From the NCBI GenBank assembly GCA_902490405.1, contig CABUDS010000001.1:1-64000 (forward strand): a stretch of DNA of 64,000 nt, in the 5' to 3' direction. Position 1 is the stretch's first letter. Every line of letters starts with the position of its first letter. Source of the DNA: an uncultured Collinsella sp. GTDB taxonomy: Bacteria; Actinomycetota; Coriobacteriia; Coriobacteriales; Coriobacteriaceae. Shown in pieces: positions 36,887-45,253 of the stretch. The position numbers and the translations under genes are program-made. Below the pieces are notes generated by a model. The model was not told the origin of the DNA, did not search any database, and was given only the letters and a program-made list of their open reading frames with translations.

Positions 36887-37527
36887 GACCTTTCCCGAAC
36901 TTTCACAACGGCACCGTCGCGCATGCAGTAAACCCGATCGGCCAGTTCCTCGAGCACCTCTCCGTCATGGCTGGACAGAAGGACCTCACGACCCGTTGAT
37001 GCCGCCATCGCCACAACGCGCTTGAGCATTTCAACGCCCGCTTCGTCGAGGGCATTCGTTGGCTCATCGAGAACAAGCAGCTTCGGCTTCTCCATAATTG
37101 CCGCAGCTATCCCCAGACGCTGCTTCATCCCAAGCGAGTATGCTCGGAACTTCTTTTTTTCGTCTGCATCGAGCCCCACGAGCCGCAGGGCAGAGCGAAT
37201 GTCCTCGGGGGTGGCAACGCCCTTGATCTGAGCGATGAGCTTCAGATTGTCGTAGCCAGACAGATATCCCAAAAAGGAAGGCGCCTCGATCAACATCCCC
37301 AGACTCGGCGGGAACGAGATGTCCGCCCCAAGCCTTTGGCCATCGATAGAGATTTCGCCTTCGGTAGGCTTGATCAACCCGCAAACCGCTCGCATGAGCA
37401 TGGTCTTACCCGAACCGTTTATCCCCTGAAGCCCGACCACAGTCCCAGGGTCAACCTCGATGGACACGTTGCGCAGGACATCGTTTTTACCCATGCGCTT
37501 CGATACGCCCCTTACGATCACACTCAT
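36883..37527 (-). CDS. ABC transporter ATP-binding protein
   Basis: This 214-residue ATPase has Walker A GINGSGKT near 37-44, the signature LGMKQRLGIA near 131-140 and Walker B LLVLDEPTNALD near 153-164. It is of the bacitracin/lantibiotic-export type by similarity of order. I chose ATG 37527, which overlaps the permease stop by 4 bases (ATGA). The frame extends upstream to 37590. It powers the two permeases at 37524-38360 and 38360-39241. Confidence 0.9.
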   Translation of the reverse strand: MSVIVRGVSKRMGKNDVLRNVSIEVDPGTVVGLQGINGSGKTMLMRAVCGLIKPTEGEISIDGQRLGADISFPPSLGMLIEAPSFLGYLSGYDNLKLIAQIKGVATPEDIRSALRLVGLDADEKKKFRAYSLGMKQRLGIAAAIMEKPKLLVLDEPTNALDEAGVEMLKRVVAMAASTGREVLLSSHDGEVLEELADRVYCMRDGAVVKVRERS

Positions 37528-38360
37528 ATCTTGTCCCCCTTTTCTATAAGGTCGGCCCTTCGAAACCACAGTCCACCCAACGATAGGCATAACGACATAA
37601 GCCCAATTGATGACAAGACACTCGAGCCCGCCGCGATTCCCTCTTTGACAATTCCACCCCAGCGCAACAGCATCAAGGCGTTACCCAATAGCGCCCAATG
37701 TCGTGCATATGCCGAGCAGATCAGGTAGCTCATTAAAACCACAAACGAGACTGACGACCCAAGCACAAACCCAACCGCTGCCTGCGCAAACGCAAGCGCC
37801 TCAAAAGCAAATAAGAGACCTATGAAAAACGGCAGCGCATCTGCCTCGGCAGCTTTGAGAAACCACGGCGCCAAATTAGCCAGTTGAAGCGACTCACCAT
37901 GAATGACCGCGCTGAACGAGGAGCTCACCACCAAGCTCCAAATCACAACAGAGCAAACCACCACGAGCAGTGAAAATGCCGTTACTGCCGCCACCAAGAT
38001 AAAACGCGAGACCCACCAAAGGGTTCTTGCCCGGCATCGAACAAGCGCTTGCAAACCAAACCCGTGCAACGATTCGGTCGGATAGTCGAGTGTTGTATAG
38101 AGAATAAGCAGAATGAGAAATAGCCATCCTAGCGGAGGCACAAACATGACCCCGGGCCTAGGCTCAAACGGAGCAGATCCGGCAAACACGAGCGCAAGAT
38201 TATCCGCAAACCCCAAGGTATCCGTTCTAACCCCATACACAGAAGACAATCCGTAGGCGTACACCAAGTTCGCAACGGTCACTGCCGCAATTGCAATAAA
38301 AGTGATGATGTTCTTCTTCAAAACGGTCCTCAGGTCCGCGGCGACCAGCCTAAACAGCAT
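37524..38360 (-). CDS. ABC transporter permease (second)
   Basis: This is a 278-residue membrane protein with about six hydrophobic segments. I chose ATG 38360 because it abuts the upstream permease stop in a shared TGATG; the frame extends further upstream. It shares a general plan with the permease at 38360-39241 but is not closely alike by eye. Transport direction is unknown. ABC-2-type efflux of a peptide or lipid is the usual role for such pairs. Confidence 0.82.
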   Translation of the reverse strand: MLFRLVAADLRTVLKKNIITFIAIAAVTVANLVYAYGLSSVYGVRTDTLGFADNLALVFAGSAPFEPRPGVMFVPPLGWLFLILLILYTTLDYPTESLHGFGLQALVRCRARTLWWVSRFILVAAVTAFSLLVVVCSVVIWSLVVSSSFSAVIHGESLQLANLAPWFLKAAEADALPFFIGLLFAFEALAFAQAAVGFVLGSSVSFVVLMSYLICSAYARHWALLGNALMLLRWGGIVKEGIAAGSSVLSSIGLMSLCLSLGGLWFRRADLIEKGDKI

Positions 38361-39241
38361 CAGACCACCTCGCGTCTTTTCCACGCCCCAGAAAAAGCCA
38401 ACGAAGCAAGGGTCAATAATATGATTTCCGCAAAACCGGCTCGAATGTCTGGCCAGTTATTCAGCGATTCCGACCTGATGCTGTTGAGGATATTGCAGTT
38501 AAACCCCACACAAGCCATTACGCCGAAGATCCAGCCATTTGCAAAATGCCACGCAACCATTAGCAGATACGGGACAATTATCGCTTTGATTCTGCTACGA
38601 AACAAAATTGAGAAGCCAGTTACAGCCATGGATAAAGTCCCGAGCGTGACAGCATCGAACAGCGTGTATGCGAGCACATATGACAAAGGATGCGAATAAA
38701 ATAGACCGGAGAAGTAGCTATGCAGGTAAAGTCCTACGTAAGTCGACTCATCGACCCGAGGAAGATACGCAGGAAAAAGCATCGAGACGATCAGGAAATT
38801 GACGAGCAGAGGAATGGCAGTCACTGTAAACGCGGAGAGGAAAGCAGACAGCATCTTTACGTTCACGTACGCCTTTCTGGAAACGCGCGTGCATATCTGC
38901 ATGTCATAACCACTCAAACGCTCAAAGAGACACGACCAAGATCCAGCCAACATTGCAAGCAGGGGCAGTGCATAGAAAAACACCGACGCAGACAGTGGCG
39001 CGTTCGCGCTCACAACAATCCAGTTACCGAAGCTACTTTCACGCGTTTGGCCGAGGTATGTCTGAGACTGCAGACCAATGCCGTAGCCAAAAGATAGCAG
39101 CTGTTTGCGCTCGGTCTCGAGCGTCCACCACGCCTCGACGGCAGCTGCCATCGAAATTACTGTCGCCAAAGTAAGAGCCAACGCAAATATTGGGTTTCCA
39201 GATATCTTGGACAACTCGTGCCGAATTAGTTTTTTATTCAA
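38360..39241 (-). CDS. ABC transporter permease (first)
   Basis: This is a 293-residue membrane protein with about six hydrophobic segments. It starts MNKKLIRHELSKISGNPIF, which resembles ABC-2 permeases. Its stop shares a base with the start of the next permease (TGATG). It is the first structural gene of a four-gene operon with two permeases, an ATPase and an exported protein. The 152 bases before it (39242-39393) separate it from the LuxR-type regulator. Base composition here is lower in GC than the flanks, which hints at transfer. Confidence 0.8.
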   Translation of the reverse strand: MNKKLIRHELSKISGNPIFALALTLATVISMAAAVEAWWTLETERKQLLSFGYGIGLQSQTYLGQTRESSFGNWIVVSANAPLSASVFFYALPLLAMLAGSWSCLFERLSGYDMQICTRVSRKAYVNVKMLSAFLSAFTVTAIPLLVNFLIVSMLFPAYLPRVDESTYVGLYLHSYFSGLFYSHPLSYVLAYTLFDAVTLGTLSMAVTGFSILFRSRIKAIIVPYLLMVAWHFANGWIFGVMACVGFNCNILNSIRSESLNNWPDIRAGFAEIILLTLASLAFSGAWKRREVV

Positions 39242-39393
39242 CCGACATCACCCTCCCATTGGCCGGACCGAGCAACAACGCTCGACCCGGCCCTAATCAC
39301 AAGCGGTTAATAATGCGTCGACACACGGCAACCTTCGCATGAATAGAGAAAGATGTCTGTAAACACCCGCTATTGAGTTGATTGCTCAGGCGT

Positions 39394-41529
39394 TTACACG
39401 TTATTTACCTGCGATAACAATAAAATTAGCTCCGCCTTATTCTTGATCTTCAACTGGCGGTAAGATGCAGACCGCAGCGCTTGCACCGTAGATGCAGCGT
39501 AACCGACATCCTCCGCAATGGCCTTTGTCGTTGCCCCCTCTGCCGTCATCAGCAAAATTTGCGACTGAACATCAGAAAGGGAGCGAGACGCAAGCAGAGC
39601 CAGCTGACGCACGCGAGCCGTTTCGGTGGACCCGTTCGCGCGGTACTCCGAGACAGCCTTCTCGTCCTCAACCGAACGGGCGAGCGCGATGTGCGTAACG
39701 AACATGGGCACAGACCAGCAAACAATCACCGTTGCCACGACAACATCGACGGCCGAACTTTGCCCCAACAACGACGCGAGGAACAACGGCTCGAAAACCA
39801 TCAGATCCTGCACCATGTTGAGCAAGACAACCCAGGCAGGAGTCGCCGCCCCAAAACAAAGCATCCATACCCCAAGCATTTTGCGCTGCGGACAGCTTCG
39901 CAGCACTATATATGTGAGCAACATCCCCGTCAGCACCGCAAGCCCGTGGATTCGCCCCCTAGCGGCCGCATAGATTAAGGCACCCATGCCCATTGACACC
40001 AACGGCACGATAGCCCGGGTACGAGCACGCACCTTAAACGGACGCAGCTCAACGGCGAGCGAAGCCATAGACGCCACGCCGCAAACCAGGACTGGCACGG
40101 CCATCAACGGATCGCGTATGCACCTCCATGCCGCGATATAGATAAAAGACCATTCCACAGCAGATAGCATCGCCCATACGTACGGGCTTCCGAGCCAAAT
40201 CGCTTCACCTGCTCTATCCAGCGCAGCGCCACGATTCGCTTTTCCACCCGCGTAGCGTAGCGACAGAAGCAGTCCGAGACCCAATGCGTAGCTTAAGAGG
40301 GAAAAGGCGACAGCCCGCGAAACACCGGACCCCCAATCGCTATCCGCCATTACCAAGGGCCCCGCCGCAAGGAGGATAAAGAATAATGTGAGCAGGTATC
40401 GAAACAGCCGGCGCGTTCGAGCTGATGCCACCATATCGTCAGCATGCCGCTGCGGTAGCTCATGCCCTACAGTATCGCCCTCACCCGCAAACAGCGCCAC
40501 GAGCTCGCGTGAGCCCGCAACCGACGCCTTCCCGTATGCTCGGTGAAGCGTTGTTCTCACCGTCGATGGCTTCGTATCCGTCTCCTTGGCAATTTCCGCC
40601 GGCGTTTTCCCTTTGAGCAGCAGTCGAACAAACTGCTCTTCTCTAGGCGACAGGGCAGGGGAAAACACCCCCGCATCGAATGTGTCGGACGCACAGGCGA
40701 TATCCGAATTGTTGTCCCGTTTCCCCCTTAGCAACATGCATACGAAGGCAGCAGCGATAACGGACCCCATCGCCAGCAATGCAATGACCACGGCATCGCT
40801 TGCGAAGTATGCCGCCTCAACAGCCGGAATAAGACCAATAGGAACTGCTACGAGCACAGAACAGGCAAACACGTCGCGCCGCCCATGGCCAAAGGCACGA
40901 GGGCGGCAAAACGGCGGGGCCACAGTCAATGCGAGATAGACCAACGGAATTAAAAGCGCAAGGCCAATTGACGCGGCCGTTACAGGGGGCATCCCCCATG
41001 GCTCGGGAACGACTCTCCATGAAACTCGACAGCAAAACAGCAGGCAAGACATGACGGCTATTGTTTCTGTAAAAATCGCGTCCTGCGGGTGACGAGTTTC
41101 CCTTTCGTCAGTCCGTGTCGACCTCTGCGTCAAAGGAGAGTCCGCCGTGCCCCAAATAACATATGAGAGAAGCAGCGACCCAACAAAGCACGAGACACAC
41201 GAAACGCCATGTAACAACCAAATCGGTGCAAACACGATTGGAATAGAGTCTCCGCGAGCATAGAAAGCCAGGTCGGCCCATTCGGGAACCGTTGCAATAA
41301 CACCAAGGAAAACACCGATGGCACCGAGATGCCTCGGCCTTCTCATTCCCCCCTTGCATAGCGCAGCACCATGAACAAACGCCGCGAGGCATGCGCCCAG
41401 GATAACGAGCCAGGTCATTGCACCTGACGCTAGGCCGATTGAAGATGAAAACCGGTGATAAGGGGTGACCGCCATTACGACAAGCGCAATGGCGCAGGCA
41501 GACGTAGCAGAACGGCGGGAAAAGAGCAT
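39394..41529 (-). CDS. Duplicated membrane LuxR-family transcriptional regulator
   Basis: This is a 711-residue protein with two similar halves. Each half has a set of hydrophobic segments followed by a LuxR-type helix-turn-helix. The first is LSPREEQFVRLLLKGKTPAE near residues 292-345, and the second is LSDVQSQILLMTAEGATTKA near 655-708. Single-copy versions (membrane domain plus HTH) are common in Coriobacteriia, but two in one chain is not. I chose ATG 41529 because GGAGG precedes it by 4 bases; ATG 41550 lacks a site. It sits directly upstream of the ABC operon, on the same strand, and is the likely regulator of it. Confidence 0.8.
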   Translation of the reverse strand: MLFSRRSATSACAIALVVMAVTPYHRFSSSIGLASGAMTWLVILGACLAAFVHGAALCKGGMRRPRHLGAIGVFLGVIATVPEWADLAFYARGDSIPIVFAPIWLLHGVSCVSCFVGSLLLSYVIWGTADSPLTQRSTRTDERETRHPQDAIFTETIAVMSCLLFCCRVSWRVVPEPWGMPPVTAASIGLALLIPLVYLALTVAPPFCRPRAFGHGRRDVFACSVLVAVPIGLIPAVEAAYFASDAVVIALLAMGSVIAAAFVCMLLRGKRDNNSDIACASDTFDAGVFSPALSPREEQFVRLLLKGKTPAEIAKETDTKPSTVRTTLHRAYGKASVAGSRELVALFAGEGDTVGHELPQRHADDMVASARTRRLFRYLLTLFFILLAAGPLVMADSDWGSGVSRAVAFSLLSYALGLGLLLSLRYAGGKANRGAALDRAGEAIWLGSPYVWAMLSAVEWSFIYIAAWRCIRDPLMAVPVLVCGVASMASLAVELRPFKVRARTRAIVPLVSMGMGALIYAAARGRIHGLAVLTGMLLTYIVLRSCPQRKMLGVWMLCFGAATPAWVVLLNMVQDLMVFEPLFLASLLGQSSAVDVVVATVIVCWSVPMFVTHIALARSVEDEKAVSEYRANGSTETARVRQLALLASRSLSDVQSQILLMTAEGATTKAIAEDVGYAASTVQALRSASYRQLKIKNKAELILLLSQVNNV

Positions 41530-41671
41530 ACGGCCTCCATAGCGTGTCATTATATCGCTCGAGCCGCTCGTTTATCTCTGTTCTCACACCAGCCAGCATC
41601 AATGATTCAGGCGAACTCCAATCCGCGCCAGATCACGGTCCGGCTTTTGTTCGCAGTCCCCACATCAAAGC

Positions 41672-41809
41672 GGGATGCGGTTTCCTTTTGGACGCCGGTT
41701 CGGAAAGCGTATCCCGTTCCAGGGCAATATTCTGGGATGCAGTTTCCGCAGCCCACCCCATTTGGAAAGCGCATCCCATTATTTGGCTGAAAACTGGGAT
41801 ACGCTTTCC
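41672..41809. repeat. 62-bp-period alternating 14-mer array B
   Basis: Five units are well preserved: GGGATGCGGTTTCC at 41672, GGAAAGCGTATCCC at 41702, GGGATGCAGTTTCC at 41734, GGAAAGCGCATCCC at 41764 and GGGATACGCTTTCC at 41796. Steps are 30, 32, 30 and 32. Spacers are 16 and 18 bases and vary freely. This is the cleanest copy of the family. It sits between divergent genes, 20-140 bases from the regulator's start region, and could carry sites for DNA-binding proteins. Confidence 0.93.
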
Positions 41810-41966
41810 GGACGAATCGAAACGGGCCGAATCAATCGGGCCACCTCGCCCCGTTATCCTCGCCATCCGCCCGAGCGTGCTACACTAGCAGCATCTATGC
41901 CACCGCGAACGGCTCGGCTCCGCGCCCGCCGCTCGCAAACGAACTTTAAACGCACGAGGGTTGGCC

Positions 41967-43820
41967 ATGCCGCTTTTCTCGCAACATACCGCCCGGTTCT
42001 CGCCGGACGTTCCTTTGGAGGGCACCAGCTCTCGCGAGCTGCTCAAGCGGTACCAGCCGCTCGAGACACTTGCGACCGGCGGTTTTGGCTCCATCGAGAT
42101 TTGCCGCGACACGCACCTGCGCCGCCGCGTCGCCATTAAGCGCATCCCCCTTATCAACGGTGCCGGCATGCCCGCCAGCGACATCATGGATGTCCTGCGC
42201 GAGGCGCACACTGCCGCCATGCTTCAACATCCCAATATCGTGCAGGTCATCGACTTTACGCATGACACAGCCTATGCCTACCTGGTTATGGAATATGTCG
42301 ATGGCATGTCGCTGGCCGAGTTTTTGCATCGCGTGGACGGCCACTCACTTACCTTTGACGAGGCCGCGGCCATTGCCGATGCCCTGGGCCAGGCGCTCAC
42401 CTTCGCCCACAGTAATGGCGTACTCCACCTGGACATTAAGCCCGCCAACGTGCTCATCGACCACTCGGGCAATGTAAAGCTCACCGACTTTGGCATGGCG
42501 CGACTGTCGTCCGCCGGTGGCTTTGGCGGCTCGCGCGGCGGCACCATCGGCTACATGCCGCCCGAGCAGCTCGATATCGAGACCGGCACGGTCGACGAAC
42601 GCGCCGATGTCTTTGCCCTTGCCTGCGTTATCTATGAGGGCTTGTGCGGCAGCGCTCCCTTTATGGCGGCCACGCCCGCCGACTCGCTCGACCGCATCAT
42701 CGGCGGCGCCACCTATCCCAGCGAGCTGATACCACACTTTCCCCCGGGAGCCGAGGCCGCGCTCATGAGCGCGCTCTCCCCCATGCCGCAGGACCGCCCC
42801 AACAGCATCGAGGCATTTTGCGACCAACTCCTTGCCGGTCTGGGCAGCGTGCGCGAGGGCCGTCGCAGTCTGGAGCAAATGGTTGGCGAGCTTTCGGATG
42901 ACGAGCAAGAGCTCGACGATATCGAGCCGTCGTACTACGAGGACGACGCCATCGAGGTCGACCCCGCGCTCGGCTGGGCGGGCACGCGCTGGAGCCATGC
43001 GCGCGACTACACCATGCACGCTATCTCGGCGCTAACGTGCGGCACCTTTAGCTTTTTGCTGATGCAAACGGCCGGGGTCGCGGCGCTTCCCGGCCTGGTC
43101 ATTGCGGCAATCGCGATCGGAGCGGCGGCTGGCCTGGCCCCCCAGATTGGCTCGGCCATCTCGGCTGTGGGCTTTTTGGTGCTCATGGCCAACGCCACCA
43201 TGCAGGCGCAGGGCATCCTGTCGATGTTGCCCGTCGCGGTGATCTTTGCCGCTGCCATGTCCGGTTGGTGGATCGCCTGGGGTCGCACCGAGGCTGCCGC
43301 GAGCGCCGCACTCACCTGCGCGCTTGCGCTTGGCTGTCTGACCGGCAATACCTTCCTGGCAGCTGGGGTCGCCGCCGGCGTCGCGTCATTTTGGCTCGGC
43401 CCGGCAAGCGCTGCCGCGGCAACGGGCATGGGCGCGCTTTTTGCCCGTCTGGCCACGGTCGCGCTTTCAGCCGGAGGCGTGCTGGGGCTCGGCAACGTTG
43501 CCGCAGCGCTGGGAGACCCGCTCCTTTGGGCTGCCTTTGTGCTGGTCGCGGCAACTGCCGCAGCGTCATCCGCGCTGCTCAATGCCCATGCCAAGCGTGC
43601 CGATCAGGGCTCAAACCTTGCCGCAATCGCCGCCATCGCTGTCACCGGCATCGGCTGCGCAGCGGCGTCCTGTCTTGCACACCATATGGAAATTGCCGGC
43701 CTTGCAGCCGCGGTCGTCGCCAAGGCGGCGGTTGCGGGAACCCTATCCTCTATAATCGTTGGGATATGCCTATATTTGCTCGGATACCAAAGAACCTATA
43801 CGGAGAGTGATCTTTCGTGA
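41967..43820 (+). CDS. Non-RD serine/threonine protein kinase with membrane domain
   Basis: This 617-residue kinase opens the cell-wall signalling operon. The invariant Lys lies near 58 (VAIKRI), the catalytic Asp near 156 in HLDIKPANV, and DFGMA near 174. The Arg of HRD is replaced by Leu, which makes it a non-RD kinase and suggests no activation-loop phosphorylation. Residues 350-610 hold about eight hydrophobic segments. I chose ATG 41967, with GAGGG 6 bases upstream. Its stop overlaps the start of fhaA (GTGA). It takes the place PknA occupies in related actinobacterial clusters but is not closely similar by eye. Confidence 0.87.
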   Translation: MPLFSQHTARFSPDVPLEGTSSRELLKRYQPLETLATGGFGSIEICRDTHLRRRVAIKRIPLINGAGMPASDIMDVLREAHTAAMLQHPNIVQVIDFTHDTAYAYLVMEYVDGMSLAEFLHRVDGHSLTFDEAAAIADALGQALTFAHSNGVLHLDIKPANVLIDHSGNVKLTDFGMARLSSAGGFGGSRGGTIGYMPPEQLDIETGTVDERADVFALACVIYEGLCGSAPFMAATPADSLDRIIGGATYPSELIPHFPPGAEAALMSALSPMPQDRPNSIEAFCDQLLAGLGSVREGRRSLEQMVGELSDDEQELDDIEPSYYEDDAIEVDPALGWAGTRWSHARDYTMHAISALTCGTFSFLLMQTAGVAALPGLVIAAIAIGAAAGLAPQIGSAISAVGFLVLMANATMQAQGILSMLPVAVIFAAAMSGWWIAWGRTEAAASAALTCALALGCLTGNTFLAAGVAAGVASFWLGPASAAAATGMGALFARLATVALSAGGVLGLGNVAAALGDPLLWAAFVLVAATAAASSALLNAHAKRADQGSNLAAIAAIAVTGIGCAAASCLAHHMEIAGLAAAVVAKAAVAGTLSSIIVGICLYLLGYQRTYTESDLS

Positions 43821-44830
43821 ACTTCCTGAACATCTTCGAGGACCACGTGGCCGGCATCTTCGGTGCTACCCGTGCCCCGTTCTCCTTTAAGAAGCTTGCC
43901 AAGCAGGCCGCTCGCGACATGGAGGATCAGACTCTGGTGATTAATGGCGTCAACACGGCGCCGGCACTCTATACCATCCTTATCGCCGCCGACGACGATC
44001 CCATGCTCGCCCCGTTCTACCCCGAGCTTTCGCGCGAGGTCCGCGAGTTTGTGAAGGCGCAGGCCGAAAAGCGCCGCTATGTCTTTGTCGGCGAGCCCCT
44101 CGTGCGCTTTATGATCGATCCGCAGCTGCGCGCCGGCAAGTTCTCGGTCTTTGCCGAGAACGTCGATGCCCCCACGCTCGGTCGCCTGTACGAGGAAGAG
44201 CGCGCCTATCAAAACGGCCTGGGCCAGAACAACTCCGCGGCAAGCCGTGCCGCCAGCGCCCCGCGCGCCGGCCAGCAGCAGTTTGCTGCCCCGCAGCAGC
44301 AGCGCCCCGCTGCCATGCCCCAGCAGCAGCCGACGCCTCGCACCGCCGCTCCCGACCCGCTTGCCGTGGCAGACCCCTTCGCGCCTAGCGTCCCCGACCC
44401 CGCCGCCGCACCCATCCCGGTGCCGCAGACCGTCTCGCGCGACTCGCTTGCCGGCATGGGCGGAGCCGCCGCGACCGGTGCCGCCGTGGGCCTAGGCGCC
44501 GCAGCCGGCATCGCCTCCAACATGGCGAGCACTCGCACCCCGCAGCGCCCGCTCGCCCAGCTCGTCGACGTCGTGAGCGGCGAGAGCCATAGCATCACCT
44601 CCGCACAGGTGACTATCGGTCGCGAGCGCTCAGTTTCCGACATTGCCCTGCGCGACCCCAACGTGTCGCGCCGCCACGCCCAGCTCACCTTTACGGGCTC
44701 GGATTGGTCGATCGAGGACCTCAATTCCACCAACGGCACGCTCGTCAACAACCGCCGCATTACGCGCTGCCCGCTGCGCAACGGCGATCTGCTGACGTTT
44801 GGCCTGAGCACCTTTGAATTTAGGGGATAG
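43817..44830 (+). CDS. fhaA: FhaA-like protein (DUF3662 plus FHA)
   Basis: This is a 337-residue protein. The first 115 residues match the DUF3662 domain of FhaA (MNFLNIFEDHVAGIFG). An Ala/Pro/Gln-rich linker follows at about 130-255. The FHA domain lies at about 265-335 (SRRHAQLTF, EDLNSTNGTLVNN). In related bacteria this protein binds phosphorylated cell-wall regulators. The start is GTG 43817, which overlaps the kinase stop. The next gene, fhaB, follows after 6 bases. Confidence 0.93.
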   Translation: MNFLNIFEDHVAGIFGATRAPFSFKKLAKQAARDMEDQTLVINGVNTAPALYTILIAADDDPMLAPFYPELSREVREFVKAQAEKRRYVFVGEPLVRFMIDPQLRAGKFSVFAENVDAPTLGRLYEEERAYQNGLGQNNSAASRAASAPRAGQQQFAAPQQQRPAAMPQQQPTPRTAAPDPLAVADPFAPSVPDPAAAPIPVPQTVSRDSLAGMGGAAATGAAVGLGAAAGIASNMASTRTPQRPLAQLVDVVSGESHSITSAQVTIGRERSVSDIALRDPNVSRRHAQLTFTGSDWSIEDLNSTNGTLVNNRRITRCPLRNGDLLTFGLSTFEFRG

Positions 44831-44836
44831 TCGCTT

Positions 44837-45253
44837 ATGAACATCGATATCGTCCTTTTTGCAGGCCGCATCGTCCTGGTCGCCCTGCTCTATATCTTCC
44901 TGTTCGCCGTCATGAAGACCGGCGTGGGACTTGTGCGCGGACAGCGCCGCGACTCGGCTATCTGGACGATCGATGTGGACAAGGGCCCGCGCGGCATCCG
45001 TGGCATCCACGTAGACATGCTCGGCCCCGTCATCGTCGGTCGCTCGCCATCTTCGGACATCTGCATCAACGAACCGTTCGTCTCGGCCTCGCATGCGCGC
45101 TTTTCGCTGCAGGGCCCGGCGCTCATCATCGAGGACCTCAACTCGCTTAACGGCACGCTCGTCAACGGCCGCCAGCTCGTGGAGCCCGCGACGCTGCGTG
45201 AGGGCGACGAAGTCCAGATTGGCGACGTGGTCATGAAGGTGAACCGTCGATGA
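44837..45253 (+). CDS. fhaB: FhaB-like membrane-anchored FHA protein
   Basis: This 138-residue protein has one membrane segment at about 7-25, then an FHA domain at about 64-135 (SHARFSLQ, EDLNSLNGTLVNG). It should bring phospho-peptide binding to the membrane near the division or elongation complex. Its stop overlaps the PP2C start (ATGA). It is smaller than most FHA proteins but complete. Confidence 0.92.
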   Translation: MNIDIVLFAGRIVLVALLYIFLFAVMKTGVGLVRGQRRDSAIWTIDVDKGPRGIRGIHVDMLGPVIVGRSPSSDICINEPFVSASHARFSLQGPALIIEDLNSLNGTLVNGRQLVEPATLREGDEVQIGDVVMKVNRR

